The notes under the pieces: model-generated | The model's database searches: none | Told to the model about the DNA's origin: nothing | Seen by the model: the letters and a program-made list of their open reading frames with translations, nothing else | Program-made: the position numbers and the translations under genes | Part shown: positions 1-12,977 of the stretch, one piece after another | Numbering within the stretch: position 1 is the first letter of the stretch | Layout of the letters: each line of letters begins with the position of its first letter | Assembly: GCA_001414345.1 (NCBI GenBank) | Contig: LLCB01000093.1 | Span: 62,001 to 126,000, forward strand | Source of the DNA: Hymenoscyphus infarciens | Lineage: Eukaryota > Ascomycota > Leotiomycetes > Helotiales > Helotiaceae | DNA: 64,000 nt | Direction: 5' to 3'

Positions 1-368
1 AAAACACATCAGGATTAATGCATTGTACAGAAGATGATTGAGGCAAGGAATGGTCACGCCTTGCGTGTATCAAACTTCACGTCCCGAGCTAAATGTGGAA
101 CGGAAGACGCCAATGAGTCAATATGGAAAAAAAGCAAAAATGTACCACACTGAACATGAAATGAGGGTAACATCTTGCCAACTGTGCAATTCTGTGAGCG
201 CTTGAGGAATGCTCGTGACAAACGGGGCCGGCGGGAGGAGAAAAATTCATAGCATAACTCGTAACATAAAACTGGAGTAGGGCTCCTAATTTGCCACTTT
301 TTCGACAAGCGTACTGTAGCACATATACAGCTAGAATGTGAGATCTCGGGAGAGATTCTCAGATCCAT
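1..368. other. Window edge and 3' flank of the phosphoesterase gene
   Basis: This stretch lies downstream of the stop codon of the minus-strand metallophosphoesterase. Short open frames exist on the minus strand but have no recognisable domain, and none has a convincing splice or start context. I see no RNA gene or repeat here. Confidence 0.5.
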
Positions 369-1414
369 TCACAACTCAACAACTTGAATAGGATTTCCAA
401 CATCCGTAGTACTCTGGTAAACCACAGCAGCATTCAACAGTAGTCCGCCATTGCCTCCCGAAGGACCAACCATCAGTCTCTGCCACAAAATCCCCTTCAA
501 ACCATACCAGACGATTTTCATGGCGTCAAGCCAGGCAGAACTTGGGATAAGATCTGCGAAAACCCCTTTGGTCTTTCGATCCATGAGTCTTTCGTAGGCG
601 CGTTGCCCTTCGTCCCAGAATACTGCCTCTCGTCCGTGTCCGGAGTGTATGTGACCAAAGACGTGGAGTTTGGGTCGGACTTGCCATATCCTTTCCAGGA
701 GGCCGGCGCAGCCCAAATTGAGATCTCGGTGGTAGCGGGGAGGGGAGTGGGTTATTAGGACGTCGACATCTTGCGGTATGGATGTGTCCCAAGAGGGGAG
801 GTCGCGTGGGTATTGGAAGCTTGGAGTTCATTAGTTTTTTGTCGTAGAGAATTGAGAAAATAATTGGGAACTCACGCAAAGTCACTTCCACCACACTGAG
901 GAATATCAGGACTTCCATAGAAGTTGAGTTCCCTCCCGCCTTTGAATTTCAAAGTCAGAGATTCATTTTCCAAATAATGGATAGACTTCAAATCCAACTG
1001 CTTCCCAATATCGGTCGCTCTTCTCGACTTGGTATCAAAATAACTATCATGGTTTCCCGCGATAATAATCTTCTCCTTGTGAGGCAACGAGTCCAGCCAA
1101 TCTAGCTGGGCTTGTATTTCCTCCACCGTTCCTTTATTGGTGAGGTCCCCAGCGTGGATCAACACGTCGCCATGTGCGACTGAGACTATGTTCGAATGGG
1201 TGTCTGATATGCAGACTATTTTGATTGGGGGTTTCGATCGGTGAGGCTGGAAGGGCGCCCCGCGTAAGGATACCAACAAGCTATGTACAAACAGCATCAT
1301 CGCGCGAAGGGGAGAGTCGAGGAGTTTATCCATGGCGGTCAGAGGTTGGTAGAGACTCTGGCGTCTTTCCCAAGGGAAGGTTGCCCTCCGCTTGGGTTTC
1401 TTTCCCGGTTGCAT
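369..1414 (-). CDS. Calcineurin-like metallophosphoesterase (MPPED/239AB-like)
   Basis: Two exons, 1414-876 and 819-369, encode 329 aa across a 56-bp intron (donor GTGAGT, acceptor AG at 821-820). The dimetal phosphoesterase motifs appear in order: DTH at residues 71-73, GD at 89-90, GNHD at 120-123, then, in exon 2, THSPP and GHIH. The last supplies metal-ligand histidines. A hydrophobic stretch around residues 38-50 could be a membrane anchor, or the true start may be Met28. Proteins of this kind hydrolyse phosphoesters with two bound metal ions; the substrate of the fungal members is unknown. The family assignment is strong and the physiological role is not established. It is divergent from the TMEM16 gene, sharing about 530 bp of upstream DNA. 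Confidence 0.9.
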
Positions 1415-1945
1415 CTTCTCTTTCTAGATTCTTTCTTCGCGCGATTTTGAGGTGTTGGCTTTGGAGAGGAATTGGATTGCGCTCGTCGCGCGGAGGTTTT
1501 ATAGAAGTTGGTCAAATGATTGTCTCCGCTGGCAACGTGTCAGGTCGAAGAGAGGAAGGTTGCTTTGAAGGGGGGAATCATTGTGTCTAAATAATGTGTC
1601 AGTTGGCCAACACGCTCTGCAACAAGCGATTGTTTTTTACGAGGCGGAGCGCGAGGCGAAGTACAGCTCTACATTGCTGCCTTTCAGCCTTCAGTCTGTG
1701 CCTGAGGCATAAATAACAAAAAGATCCACTCTGGTCTTGGCACGGGGTATGACAGGGGTAGCTCTGGCCTGCGACGTCTTCCACGCATTTCCTTGACATT
1801 GCGGGACTAGAACAACGCCATTGAGGGCATACCTGTATGAAAGACTTCAACTCTTTCCTCTTCTTCCTCTATGATCCTCCTTCTTCAATAACAGTCTGAA
1901 TTGCATGCCAGCTTAGCAAGTTCTGCCAGCAACTTTGCCAGCACA
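1415..1945. promoter_or_regulatory. Shared upstream region of two divergent genes
   Basis: About 530 bp separate the start codons of the phosphoesterase (minus) and the TMEM16 gene (plus). A pyrimidine-rich tract at about 1848-1890 lies just upstream of the TMEM16 start, as is common near fungal transcription starts. No specific operator was recognised. Open frames in this stretch have no recognisable domain. Confidence 0.5.
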
Positions 1946-4640
1946 ATGGCTTCACTCAAGAACCTCTACGAGCCCAATACCGACTTGGGCAATGCTCTGC
2001 ATACAAACTTTGAGTGTGTTGGCAAGAGGGACGAGTTGATGGAAAAATACTGACAGACTGTAGTGTTGACTTTGTGATCGACTATCGCTTTGCTGGTACA
2101 GGTAGGTTCCCTCGAGACGTCCGGTCTTTTGGATTGTAAAACTAACCATTATAGACAAAGTACAAGCAGAACGGGAATTCGAGGAGCTTATAAAAGCGCT
2201 AAACGACGTCGGACTCGCAACCGAAGTACGAAATGGAGACAACTTCGCCGTCTTAATCTTTGTCAAGGTCGCCTCAGATAGACACCTCCGGGCTGAGGTC
2301 TATCGAAGTCGGGTACAAGATTGGCTTTATGGAGTACGAGCGATGGCCCCGGACAAGGACATGCAATCCAATCTCTCCAGCGAACCTATAACCGAAGCCG
2401 AACGACTACGACTCGTCTACCTGTTGATAACAAAACCCACAAACGAAGGAGGTGCTGGAATCACTCCCAAAAAGGGAAAATGGAAGGCAGTGGAGTCCAC
2501 ATTTGCTTTGCACGACCATACATTCAACAAGGCATGGATCAAGGATTTGACTTCCAAGTATTTCTTGAGTCAAAAGGATCTTACGGAAATCCGAAACAGA
2601 TTCGGTGAAAAGATTGGATTTTACTTTGCATTCTTGCAATCTTATTTCCTGTTTTTGACGTTCCCCGCCGGATTCGGTTTCTGCTCTTGGGTGGTACTTG
2701 GTCAATTCTCTCCTATATATGCCATCATCAATGGACTATGGGGTATTGTCTTCGTTGAGTATTGGAAAAAGCAAGAAGTCGATCTCGCTGTGCAATGGGG
2801 TGTTCGAGGTGTGTCAAAGATTCAACATAAGCGTCCGGACTTCAAACATGAGAGTGTGGTTCAAGACCCGATTACAGGTGAGGAAATCAAGGTATACTCA
2901 CCTATCAAGAGACTTTCAAGACAATTGCTTCAAGTACCCTTCGCTCTAGCAGCGGCTTTAGTTCTTGGAAGTTTGATTGCAATGTGCTTTGGTATCGAGG
3001 TTTTTATTTCCGAGATCTACAGTGGTCCATTCAAGACCTACTTAGTAAGTCAGCTTTTTCAAATTGCCAATATCAAATCTAATTTTCTCAGGTCTTCCTT
3101 CCAACTGTTATCTTGACAGTTATGATGCCCACACTTTCAACGCTCCTAACTGGGTTTGCTGCGAGATTGACTGATATCGAGAACTATGAGACTGTAGATG
3201 GTAAGATCTGCACTTCTATAACCTGATTATTGTCTAACAATATTTAGCACACGAAAACGCAATGGTCTCCAAGATCTTCGTCCTAAACTTCATCACATCC
3301 TATCTACCAATTTTCCTAACAGCATTCGTCTACGTCCCCTTTGCCCAAATCATCGTACCGCACTTGGATGTCTTCCAATTAACGGTAAAACCGTTTGCAG
3401 AAAACGAAAAGCAAATGACTGCTTCAAGGATCGATTTCCAAATCAACCCTGATCGCCTAAAGAAACAAGTAATTTACTTCACAGTCACTGCACAAATTGT
3501 CAATTTCGCATTGGAAATGGTCGTCCCATATATTTCTCGTCGTGTCTTCAAAAAAGTCAAGCAAGTGAAGGCAGAACGCGCAATGTCAAACGACAGCAGT
3601 CTCACCACCAGCTATTCAGCTTCAAATGAAAAGGCAGTCTCCCGAAAATCAGACCCAGCAACCAAGAATGCCAATCATCCCACAGCAGATGATCATCCCG
3701 AAGAAGCAGCTTTCCTTGTCAGAGTAAGAAATGAAGCCGAATTAAGTATCTACGACGTAACCACGGATTTCCGAGAAATGATCGTCCAATTCGGTATGTC
3801 CTACTCAAAATTACAAAAGTCCTCTCACTAACACAAGCTTCCAGGCTACCTCTCTCTATTCTCCGTAGTCTGGCCCTTAACAGCTGTCTCCTTCCTAATA
3901 AACAACTGGATCGAACTTCGAGGCGACGCTTTAAAAATCGCCCTCGAAACCCAACGTCCCGTCCCCTGGCGCGCAGATTCCATCGGTCCTTGGCTCGATG
4001 CTCTTTCCTTCCTCTCTTGGTTGGGAAGTCTCACCGCTGCTGCGCTTGTGTATCTCTTCCGTGGTGATGGGCTGGGACCTGAGGGAAGTCCATGGGATAT
4101 CAAGGTTTGGGGTTTGTTGCTTACGATGTTCTTCTCTGAGCATATCTTCTTGGGCGTGCAGAAAGGGGTTAGGACTGCGCTTGGGAAGATTGATAGCCCG
4201 GGTTTGCAGAAGGAGAGGGCTGAACGATTCTCTGTCCGAAGGTGGGTGGTCTCTTTTTCTTCCTTCCGTCCCATCCTCTTCAACAACAAAACACTAACGA
4301 TATTCCTATAGACAATACCTCCAAGAATCCCTTGGCCAAGAAGCCGCCGAACAAGCCCTGGCGGGAGGTATCACAGCCGGTGAAAAAATCAGTCGCACGA
4401 CCCTCGAAGACGAAGCTAGGAATTCGACGTTGAGAGGACATGGGACTCCAGAGGAGAGATTCTGGTTGAGACAACGTGGTCAGGAGGAGACTATTGCTGT
4501 GGGAAAGAACTATATTGAGAAGGTATGCTTGTCCTGATGAAGATTTGGAGGAGTGAGGGAGCGACCTTTTGAGAATGAGACTAACACAGACACAGGCTGC
4601 TTCCAAAACGAGCACCAAGGAGAGTAAGAAGGAATTGTGA
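1946..4640 (+). CDS. TMEM16/anoctamin family lipid scramblase or channel
   Basis: Eight exons (1946-2013, 2064-2101, 2155-3044, 3092-3200, 3248-3793, 3845-4241, 4312-4522, 4596-4640) join in frame to give 767 aa, close to the roughly 735 aa of fungal TMEM16 scramblases. The N-terminal cytosolic domain includes VDFVIDYR. It is followed by ten hydrophobic segments typical of the fold, with conserved stretches such as EYWKKQEVDLAVQWGVRG and NNWIELRGDA. The Glu of NNWIEL (about residue 574) sits where helix 6 contributes to the calcium site in characterised relatives. Known fungal members are calcium-activated phospholipid scramblases, some with ion conductance. The C-terminus is charged (TKESKKEL). 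The start was chosen because MASLKNL splices onto the conserved NF(D)VDF stretch. An acceptor six bases earlier would add two residues to the last exon. Confidence 0.93.
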
Positions 4641-6069
4641 TTCGGATTTCATGAGTTTATGAGGGAGGGAGTAACGGCCGTTTAGGTATGGAACACTTGG
4701 GTTTCTTTCTGCATCTTCTCTTCCTTGCGTGTTTTTTTGGTTTTCTGTTTCCTTTTGTGGAGCACGAGGACATATGGCTGGTATGCGTGAAAAAGGGGTG
4801 AGCGAGCGAGGCGTTTTGAGATGTATTTCAAAACATTAGCAATACGAAATTTTCATTTCATCATATAGCTCATTCATCTGGTGTACCTCTGCCTTTATCA
4901 TGGTCTTCTCTCGGAGTTCTCAGCGCCCTCACGAGTACTAGTCTTCGGTCCTCGCATACTTTAATTGAATTAATTATTCAAGAGAGTTGGATTAAGTGAA
5001 AGGAATAGGGGATTTTAGGGAGTATTGAAAGGGACTGGAAAGTAGAAAGAGGTGGTGGAGCAAACGAACCAGCTGATGCGTTGACGTGATCACCCCTCCT
5101 CTCAGCCCAAATCAAACTCCTAAGTCACTCATCGTATCAGTCGGGAAGCGCCATGTCAGGTGACAAAACCAGCAGATTTTGTGTCACTCGAACTTACTGG
5201 GGTAAGCCAAACACTTGCCGGCCAAAAGAAGTTGCGAGTAAGCTGGTAAAATTTGGATTTAGTGAGTAAGCTAGTAGGAAATTAGTAAGCTATTATATGA
5301 CGGGTAAGCTAGATATCAATTTCAACACTTAAATTTTAGACGACAAAAAGTAAGCTATTAATTAGTGGGTAATCTGGAGTGTTGCGTATAAGCAGGTAAA
5401 TAACGAGTAAGCTGTTAAATACCGAGTAAACCAACTATCAAATTTGGGGGCCAAAACCAATTTTGCCTGTGAGCTATGAAACCGTGATAAGCTAGTCAAA
5501 ACCAAATAATCAATCACCAGCCTTCAAAATTTGGGGTCCAAAAACAACTCTAAGAGCTAAAACAGAGGTAAGAATTATTTCGTACCTTTGCTAGAAAAAT
5601 CACTGATAGGATTTGTTTATTCAAGATAGTTGAGGTACTTGAATCGAAAATAAATTCATAAGACGAGAGATTGAGGTTTTAGCGGGGTGATTGGGAGAGG
5701 TTATAGGGTGGTTGAGAAGCCTTGCGATGGACTGGAAAAGCGGCAGTGAATACACTAGTTTCGTACCTGTTATCGCTCTCGTTGTTCTAATATTAGAGCA
5801 ACGAGCTATTAGCTATCTACTACCGCTTTTTCGGTCCAGCACGAGCCTGCGAGGTTTTGTGAGTACCTAAGCTAGTAAGCTAGAACCCAAGTTCGAGAGC
5901 GAGTTGAGCAAAGAAGCTACGCCAAAAAAAATTAAAAAAATATTCAAGATAGTTTAGATAATAAAATTGAAAATATAGGTCGAGGCTAAGGCTTAATATT
6001 ATAAGAAGGTTAGAAGTCGAGACAGGATCTAGAGTAAACTATAAGTAAGCTTAAATACTAAGTAACTAA
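4641..6069. repeat. Intergenic DNA with GTAAGCT motif cluster and degenerate dispersed repeat
   Basis: No gene is visible. Between 5233 and 5495 the heptamer GTAAGCT or a one-base variant recurs about nine times at irregular spacing, with more at about 5868-5882. A separate degenerate repeat starting ATTCAAGATAGTT occurs at about 4974, 5621 and 5941, and again at about 13164 on the far side of the Copia element. From about 5890 onward base composition drops sharply toward A+T. Confidence 0.5.
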
Positions 6070-6518
6070 GAGCCTATTTAGCTTACTCTAGAATAATTAT
6101 AAATAGTCTATTAAATATACTAGGACCTTTTAAAAGTGGTATAGTATATAATTTATTTATTATCTAATTATTTAGATAATATATTTAGTAATCGTTTAGC
6201 TTATATATTAAATATCTTAGAGCTAGTATTTTGTCTTAGAATAGTACTAGCGTAATTAGATAAGAAAAGATATACTAGGATATATTCTATTATCGTAGTT
6301 TTAGTAATAATAGGATAATAACCTTTTCTTAGTAGAGATAATCTTTTATATAAATATTAGATTATTTTACTAAATAATCCGGCTTAAAAAATATATAGGC
6401 TAAATAATTTAGTATATTTTGAATTATTAAATATAGTAAATTATCTGATATTATTATGACTCCTTTTTAGTGGTGTATATCCTAAACTATTTAGAAAATA
6501 TACTAGCTAAATAGGCTC
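6070..6518. mobile_element. Decayed Harbinger-like MITE (449 bp)
   Basis: Perfect 14-bp terminal inverted repeats, GAGCCTATTTAGCT at the left and its reverse complement at 6505-6518, bound an AT-rich interior with no coding capacity. The flanking triplets TAA (6067-6069) and TAG (6519-6521) differ by one transition and are compatible with a 3-bp target duplication. The termini equal those of the element at 25748-26153 after G-to-A changes, so this looks like a RIP-altered member of the same family. Three-base duplications and GGGCCTGTTTGG-type ends are typical of PIF/Harbinger MITEs. Confidence 0.7.
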
Positions 6519-6790
6519 TAGAACTAAATTTCAGAAACCGAAACAAGAAATAACAAATAAACAAATAAGCGACAACTAAACCACTAAACACTAAGTAAAG
6601 CAAACATCGAACCCAAGTCTTTTCAGTAAGAAGAGACGCTAGCAAAAGTACACAGATAACAGAGCACCTACCACGTTTTAAAAAACCGTCACGAAGTGCT
6701 GTCTCTGCTCTAAGATAAACGCTTTTGTTTCGCGAACCTAGTATCTATCTCTCTACGAAAGAAAGTCGATACTCTCTCTAAAGCTGAGGG

Positions 6791-6795
6791 GTAAG
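6791..6795. repeat. Target site duplication GTAAG, left copy
   Basis: GTAAG directly precedes the left LTR and is repeated directly after the right LTR at 12973-12977. A 5-bp duplication is normal for LTR retrotransposon integration. Confidence 0.85.
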
Positions 6796-6966
6796 TGTTA
6801 GTATGACTTATGGTCATAAAAGCGATGTAAAAAGAGTTGTATTATCGTTCGTATATACTAAGTAAAGCTAGCTACGATGCCTACTTAAGTAGCTCTTAAG
6901 CGAGAAGCATATATATCTACGTACACTAATCTAAATCGCTATTTACCCCTTAAATATATACTAACA
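6796..6966 (-). repeat. Left LTR (3' LTR of the element)
   Basis: 171 bp, beginning TGTTAGTAT and ending ATACTAACA, so the ends are inverted repeats of each other. Aligned by eye without gaps to the right LTR it differs at 18 positions, all transitions. Because the element runs on the minus strand, this is its 3' LTR. Confidence 0.9.
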
Positions 6967-9900
6967 CTGGCACTTCTTTAAAACGATAGAAGTTACTCTA
7001 AACTATTAAAAATCATATATCTAAGCTAACTAATTAAAGCTCTCTATTCCCTATCCTTGACTAATAAGGAGGCTCTATTTTAGTCTCTTATTTCGTTCTA
7101 CCTATTCTATAAGGTTAATATCTAGCTTATTAGTATTAATCAACTTTTATAGGGTATTATAATAACCCTTTTTAGTTATAGTATCTATAGGATTACTCTT
7201 ATTATCGATCTATTTAATCTTATTAATCTCTCTTAATTTATATACTTCTTATAGGTATATAACGTTAATTATTAGTTACTTCTCCTTAGTTATACCTAAT
7301 TTAGCTATATATTTATAAATAGACTTTAAATTAGTATATACTATAAGTAGTATCTTAAATCCTAAGATACTTTTAAAAGTCGATTTTATTAAAGCTATAG
7401 TGTTAAATCTAGAGCTTATTATATATAATTCTAATACTAAAATACTATAGGTAACTCTCTTATATTTAGTAGAAGACTAATATAAGATATTAGTCTTATT
7501 ATCTTTATTTATAAGAGTAATAATATAACTAATTTATAATAATAAGTCCTTATTATTAGTAAATAATCTATTAATAAAAGCGTATAACTTTAAAGAAGAT
7601 TTGTCTAACTTAATAAATTTAAGCTCTCTTATAGTATTATTGATTTACTATTAAATTCGTTTATTAAAAAGGGAAATATCGTTATCTTAAGAATCGATAG
7701 TTTAGGTAGTATATAATAAGTCAAAAGTAGCCTTAGATTAAGATAACGTAGCTAAGTATACTCCTCTAGTATACTATATAATATATTAATCTTTAGTATC
7801 TATTATATATAATACTTCTTTTATATTAGATATCTTAGTTAAAACTTCTTATACTAAATTTAAGTATTTTATATAATCTTAAGTAAGAGATATAGAGCTG
7901 TCTTAATACTTGGTAATTAGCCCTCTATTAAATTTAATTAGATAGTTAATAGTAAGTTCCTCTCTTTCTTTAGACATAAAACCGGCCTTATTAATAGTAA
8001 CCTCCTCTTTATTAGTAAAGGTGTCGTTAGCGAGTATAAGAGTATTATTAGTTTAAAGGTCTACTATACTAAAAGAGGTATTTAATTTTACTTACTCGTT
8101 ATATTAGTATAACTTAGTATATAAAAGACAGGGGTTGAATATTAATTATTCTATTATAAGCCTTATAATATAGTATTTATAGTATATTATAAACTAATAG
8201 TTACTAGCTTCTAGAATACTATATAATAGCCTAATTACTTTAAAGAATATATTCTTCTATTAAGAATAACCTTTAAGAGAGTATATAAAGAATTTCTGAT
8301 TTAAGTTAGTTAATAATTATATATATATTTATATAATATCTTAAATAAATACTCGTAAACCTAGAAGTATTATAATAAGTATAAGGATTATTCTCTAGCT
8401 TACTCTCTAAATTATAGGCGCTTAAGTAAGTACTAGTAACTTTCTAGTATTATTATATACTTAGATTACTAATCTTAACTTCGTAAAAGTAAGTACTATA
8501 CCTTTAAATTTAATATTATCTATAAAGTATAATCTAAATATTCTAGTATTAAGAGGTAATTCCTTCTAGGTAATAATCTTAAAAACACTATAATTAGTTA
8601 ATCTATTAATCTCTTTTTATTATAATTTAATATATATTATACTATTATTAGCTATAAAGACTTTAATATTATAAGGTTTACTTAAATTAGTAAGAAAGGT
8701 TTTAATATCTTTAAGAGTAATATAGTTAATATTATTAATAAGAGTGTCTAACTACTAAAATAACGCTTTAATATCGCTTAGAGGCTTTAGATACTTTTAG
8801 AGCTGTCTACGTCTATGCTTTTAAAGAGGTTCTAGTATAGTTTCTAGAATATTAGTATTCTAGTAGATCTATAACTATCGAAGTCGGTATCGAGGGAAAG
8901 GCAAATGTTATTTAATATCTTACCTACTCTATTACTTAAAAGTTCCTTCTTTTTTATAAAGTTATAGTATTATTTTAGATAGTGCTATATTAGAAACTTC
9001 TTTAGTTACTAGTACTATTCTAAAAGTTTTAAAAGTTTTAATAAAGTATAGCTTTATAACTATAGATTAAAACTTTATAAGACTACTTAGTAGTACTATA
9101 ATATAGTTCTTATTCTTAATTTCTTAAAAGATAAAAGGTTTTATCTAAGACTTTATATACTCTCTTTATACTAAAACGTTTAAATTTAAGAGTAAGTCTT
9201 TAACTTAGTTAATTAGTCTATTTTATATATTAAGAGCTTCTTTAACTTAGTAGGATATAATCTACTTTTATACTTCTTAAGTAGCCTTCTTATAAGTCTT
9301 TAACCTTATAGAAATCGGTTATAAAGGTATGTTATTTATAGTTATTTAAGTATATACTCTATATACTAATAAAGTAGAGACTAGACTATTTAAGCTTACT
9401 ATATTATTAATTACTTTAAAAGCTATTTAAAGTACTAAACTTTATAAGAGATAAGGCTCTTATTTATATATAATATTATATACTTATTAAATTAGTCTAT
9501 AGTATTATTCTATTATACTAATTAAATTATATACCTTAACTAGTATAGTTTTTATTATAGTACTTATTCTAGTAGTAGAGTATACGAAGTCTTTTTTAAT
9601 AAAGTTTATTCTAGTATTTATAATAATATAATTAAAGAGTCTAAGATATATATTAATCTAATATCTTTAGAAGACCTCTTATGTAGTTGTTGCTTTTATA
9701 TCTAGTAAAAAGTTACCTACTTAATACCTTATTACTTTATCTATATAGTATAAGACTACTTACTTATTAAGGAAGAAAGTATTAATTAAAATACTATAAT
9801 TAAATTTAAGATTATTATAAAGGATAAACTTAAATTAGCTAAGCGAACTTCTATACTTTTAATAGTATTTATAAAATTTAGTGAGATGTTAAAAGATGCT

Positions 9901-12801
9901 TTAGTTAATATAATATCTAGCTCTTTCTAGTATACGTTATAATCTTAGTACTAATAGGTAGCTAAATTGCTTATAAAGTTATTAAATATTAATATTTATA
10001 AGAAATATTAGATACTTCTATATAAAGTTATATATAGCTTTATCTTAGAGTAGAAAAGGGTATTTGAATTATTATATAATAGAGAACCTTTTAACTTCTA
10101 ATTCTTTCTTATTCTCTTAAATAAGTGTGTTTTAAAGATTATTTAGAGTAATATTTAGGTTATTTATATTATTAATATAAAAGATAAAAAGGGTATTAGA
10201 TTATACTATATAGAATTTAGCTCTTTTAATTAGTATATTAATTATTATTAATCCTAAAGATAGAGTATATCTCTTACTAAACTAGATATTAAATTAACCT
10301 TTTATATCTTTGTTAATTAAGATACTTTTAATAAGTCTAATATATATAAGATATTAGTTATATCCTATACTTAACTTTCGAGCTATTCTAGTATTAATTA
10401 TTATACTAAAGAAGTTCTCTTTCATATATCTTTTAGCTATTATTATAAAAACCTCTTTTATAAATTCGTATATAATGTTAGAAGTATTATTTAAGTTATT
10501 TAGGTTTTATAAGATATATCTATTAATAGTATGTTTTTATATTAAACTTATTAAATTTATAGTAAGTTATTTAATATTTAAATTGTTAATAAATCCTATA
10601 AAAGTAATATTATAATAGATAACTTCGTTATTTAAGCTAGTATCTAATAAGTAACTATCTTCTTTTAATAGAGTAATAGTATAAAGAGTCTCTAATATCT
10701 CCTCTTCTTAAGTATCTTAAGTATATATTATATTTATATTATATATCTTTCTAATATACTTGTCTTACTTCTCTTTAAAGTGTTTAGAATTCTTATTAGT
10801 CTATTTAGTAAAGTAATAGTCTTACTCTTCTTAACTATAATCCTAAGATAAATGATTATCCTTTCTATATATATAATATATTCTCTTCTTCTTATATCGA
10901 TTTATATTATTAAATTTATTTATACTACTATATTATCTGCTTTTATAGAAGTGTCTCTTAGTTATTATAGTTTTGTTTATAACTGTCTTTAGGTAGACTT
11001 TTATATAGGATTAGATTAAACTTTATAGAAGAGTAATAGTATTAGAAATTAAAGAGTCTTAGAGTAAAGTTAATATTATAATAGTATAATCTAAGACCTT
11101 TTTATATATTAAAATTAGCTTATTTAAAAATTAACTATTAATATAAAAGTTAGTAGAGAGAGAAAATCTTAGTAAATTAAGTCTTAATAATATGTTCTTA
11201 AAAGAGCTTAATATTAATACTCTAGATACTTATATTATCTCTTATAAATCGATATTATTTTACTTAGATAATTAGTCTCTTTTATAAAGTTTATCTTTAA
11301 AGTATTATTATATAAATATAGATAAAACTTTAAAAGATTAATTAATGTTTTTGTTAAAAAGTATAGTATAAAAGTAATTCGAAGCGTTACTTTTTAGTAT
11401 AGTAGAGAAGGTAAGAGAGTAAATTACTAGTAATACTTTACTTCTCTTATATATATCTTTAAATATTATAACTTTAATTATAAAGTTGTCTTCTTTTCTA
11501 CTAGACTTTTAATTATTCTTATATACTTTTATAAGAGTGCTTAATATATAAGAGTGGTCTTAACTCTTTTAAGAATTTTATAAAGTTAACTCTAGTTTAA
11601 AATATACTATATTTATTTATACTAGTAGTCTTCTACTAAGATTATCTTATTACTAATTATATTCTAGATACTTAAAAGTATTATTAAAATCGTCGCTACT
11701 AGTATCTTTACTAAATTAATAGAATATAAAGAAGAAGGTCTAGTTATCTTTTAGTAGACCTAAAAGTTAGATTAAAGGTTATACTAGATTATTTAAGTCT
11801 TTTCTTTTAGTTAGTAGGATTAAAGTTGTCGAAGGTATTAGTTATTATAACAGTGTTAGTTATTATTATTATTATAGTTGTTATTATTATTATATAGTAG
11901 ATGCTTATAAAGCTTCGTCTCTAGCCTTTGTCTTAGATTAGGTGTTTTAAGTAATATTTTTAGCTAAAGGTTATTATTATTAGAGTTGTTATTACTATAG
12001 CTTTTATTATCTTTTAACATGTTCTACTATATATTTATAATAGGATCTTAATTCTTTAGTACTAGCTCTTACTAATACTATATCTTTTAATTCTTTATCT
12101 AACTACTTAGTTTAGTTAATCTTAGTAAGATATAAGTATCTTATGTCTATCTATTTTAATCTATATACCTCTTCTATAAAGTATTTATTATAACTTAGTA
12201 GTAGTGAATTAGTAGATTTTAGTAAATTTATCTTAATCCTATTCTTTAAAGTCTACTTAAAATTCGTTCTAAAGAAGAAGATCTTTGTTCTCTTCTTTAG
12301 TATACTCCTCTTCTTATTTAGCTATAAAAATCGTCTCTTCTGTTTATATTAACTTTAGCTTTAGTACTAGCTTTAGAGCTTGTTTTAGTACTAAAGTTAA
12401 AGCCTCTAAAGTCGTTAGAATTAGTACTAGTATATCTATTATATTATAGATATTATAGATGTTATTATTACTTAAATTAAATTTAGATATTATTAAAAGT
12501 CTGTTTATACTTTACTTAGTAGATAAAAGAGAATTTAGGTTTTAAGTAAATAAGTGTCTTAAAGAGTATGAATTATCTTAGTAGATAAGAGAAGGTTAGT
12601 AAGGAGTCGATATTTATAATTAGCGCTTCCTATCTTAAAAAGCGTTTATAGTATATTATTAAAAAGTTGTTAAATAGTAGAAGGAGTTATAATTAGAGAA
12701 GAGGAGTCTACTAGTAATATCGAGTTTACTTTTATATAAGTATACTTATAGCAGAAATATACAAAGTAACTAAGTATCTAATCTATATATCTACTAATTA
12801 G

Positions 12802-12972
12802 TGTTAGTATGACTTATAGTTATAAAAGCGATATAAAAAGAGTTATATTATCGTTCGTATATACTAAGTAAAGCTAGCTACGATGCCTACTTAAGTAGCC
12901 CTTAAGCAAGAAGCACGTGTGCCCACGTGCACTAATCCGAATCGCTATTTACCCCTTGAATATATACCGACA
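12802..12972 (-). repeat. Right LTR (5' LTR of the element)
   Basis: 171 bp, beginning TGTTAGTAT and ending ATACCGACA. It keeps a GC-rich tract (about 12912-12931, with two CACGTG hexamers) that is TA-rich in the left copy. CACGTG is a bHLH-type site and could have been part of the original promoter, which is inference. Confidence 0.9.
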
Positions 12973-12977
12973 GTAAG
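12973..12977. repeat. Target site duplication GTAAG, right copy
   Basis: Matches 6791-6795 exactly. Confidence 0.85.

Larger units (their letters stand above)
6796..12972 (-). mobile_element. Full-length RIP-inactivated Ty1/Copia LTR retrotransposon
   Basis: The element is 6177 bp with direct LTRs of 171 bp (6796-6966, 12802-12972) starting TGTTAG and ending in CA, flanked by GTAAG. The minus strand carries a stop-riddled pol. At about 8540-8360 the frame reads VLT-stop-APII-stop-RVS-stop-RIIL, matching the conserved TQ(S/A)PTIQRVSQR stretch of fungal Copia reverse transcriptases, with each Gln codon turned to a stop by C-to-T. At 8052-8041 the catalytic TDDT motif reads TNNT within L-stop-TNNTLILAND. 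Its place about three quarters along the internal region fits the Copia order gag-PR-IN-RT-RH. No intact ORF survives, so it is non-autonomous and dead. The primer binding site and polypurine tract could not be recognised. Confidence 0.9.

Noticed and set aside
10150..10200. A YINNIN-like minus-strand reading first taken as the Copia reverse-transcriptase catalytic site
   Set aside because: The surrounding frame does not match reverse transcriptase, whereas the minus-strand frame at 8.0-8.5 kb matches two conserved Copia motifs in order.
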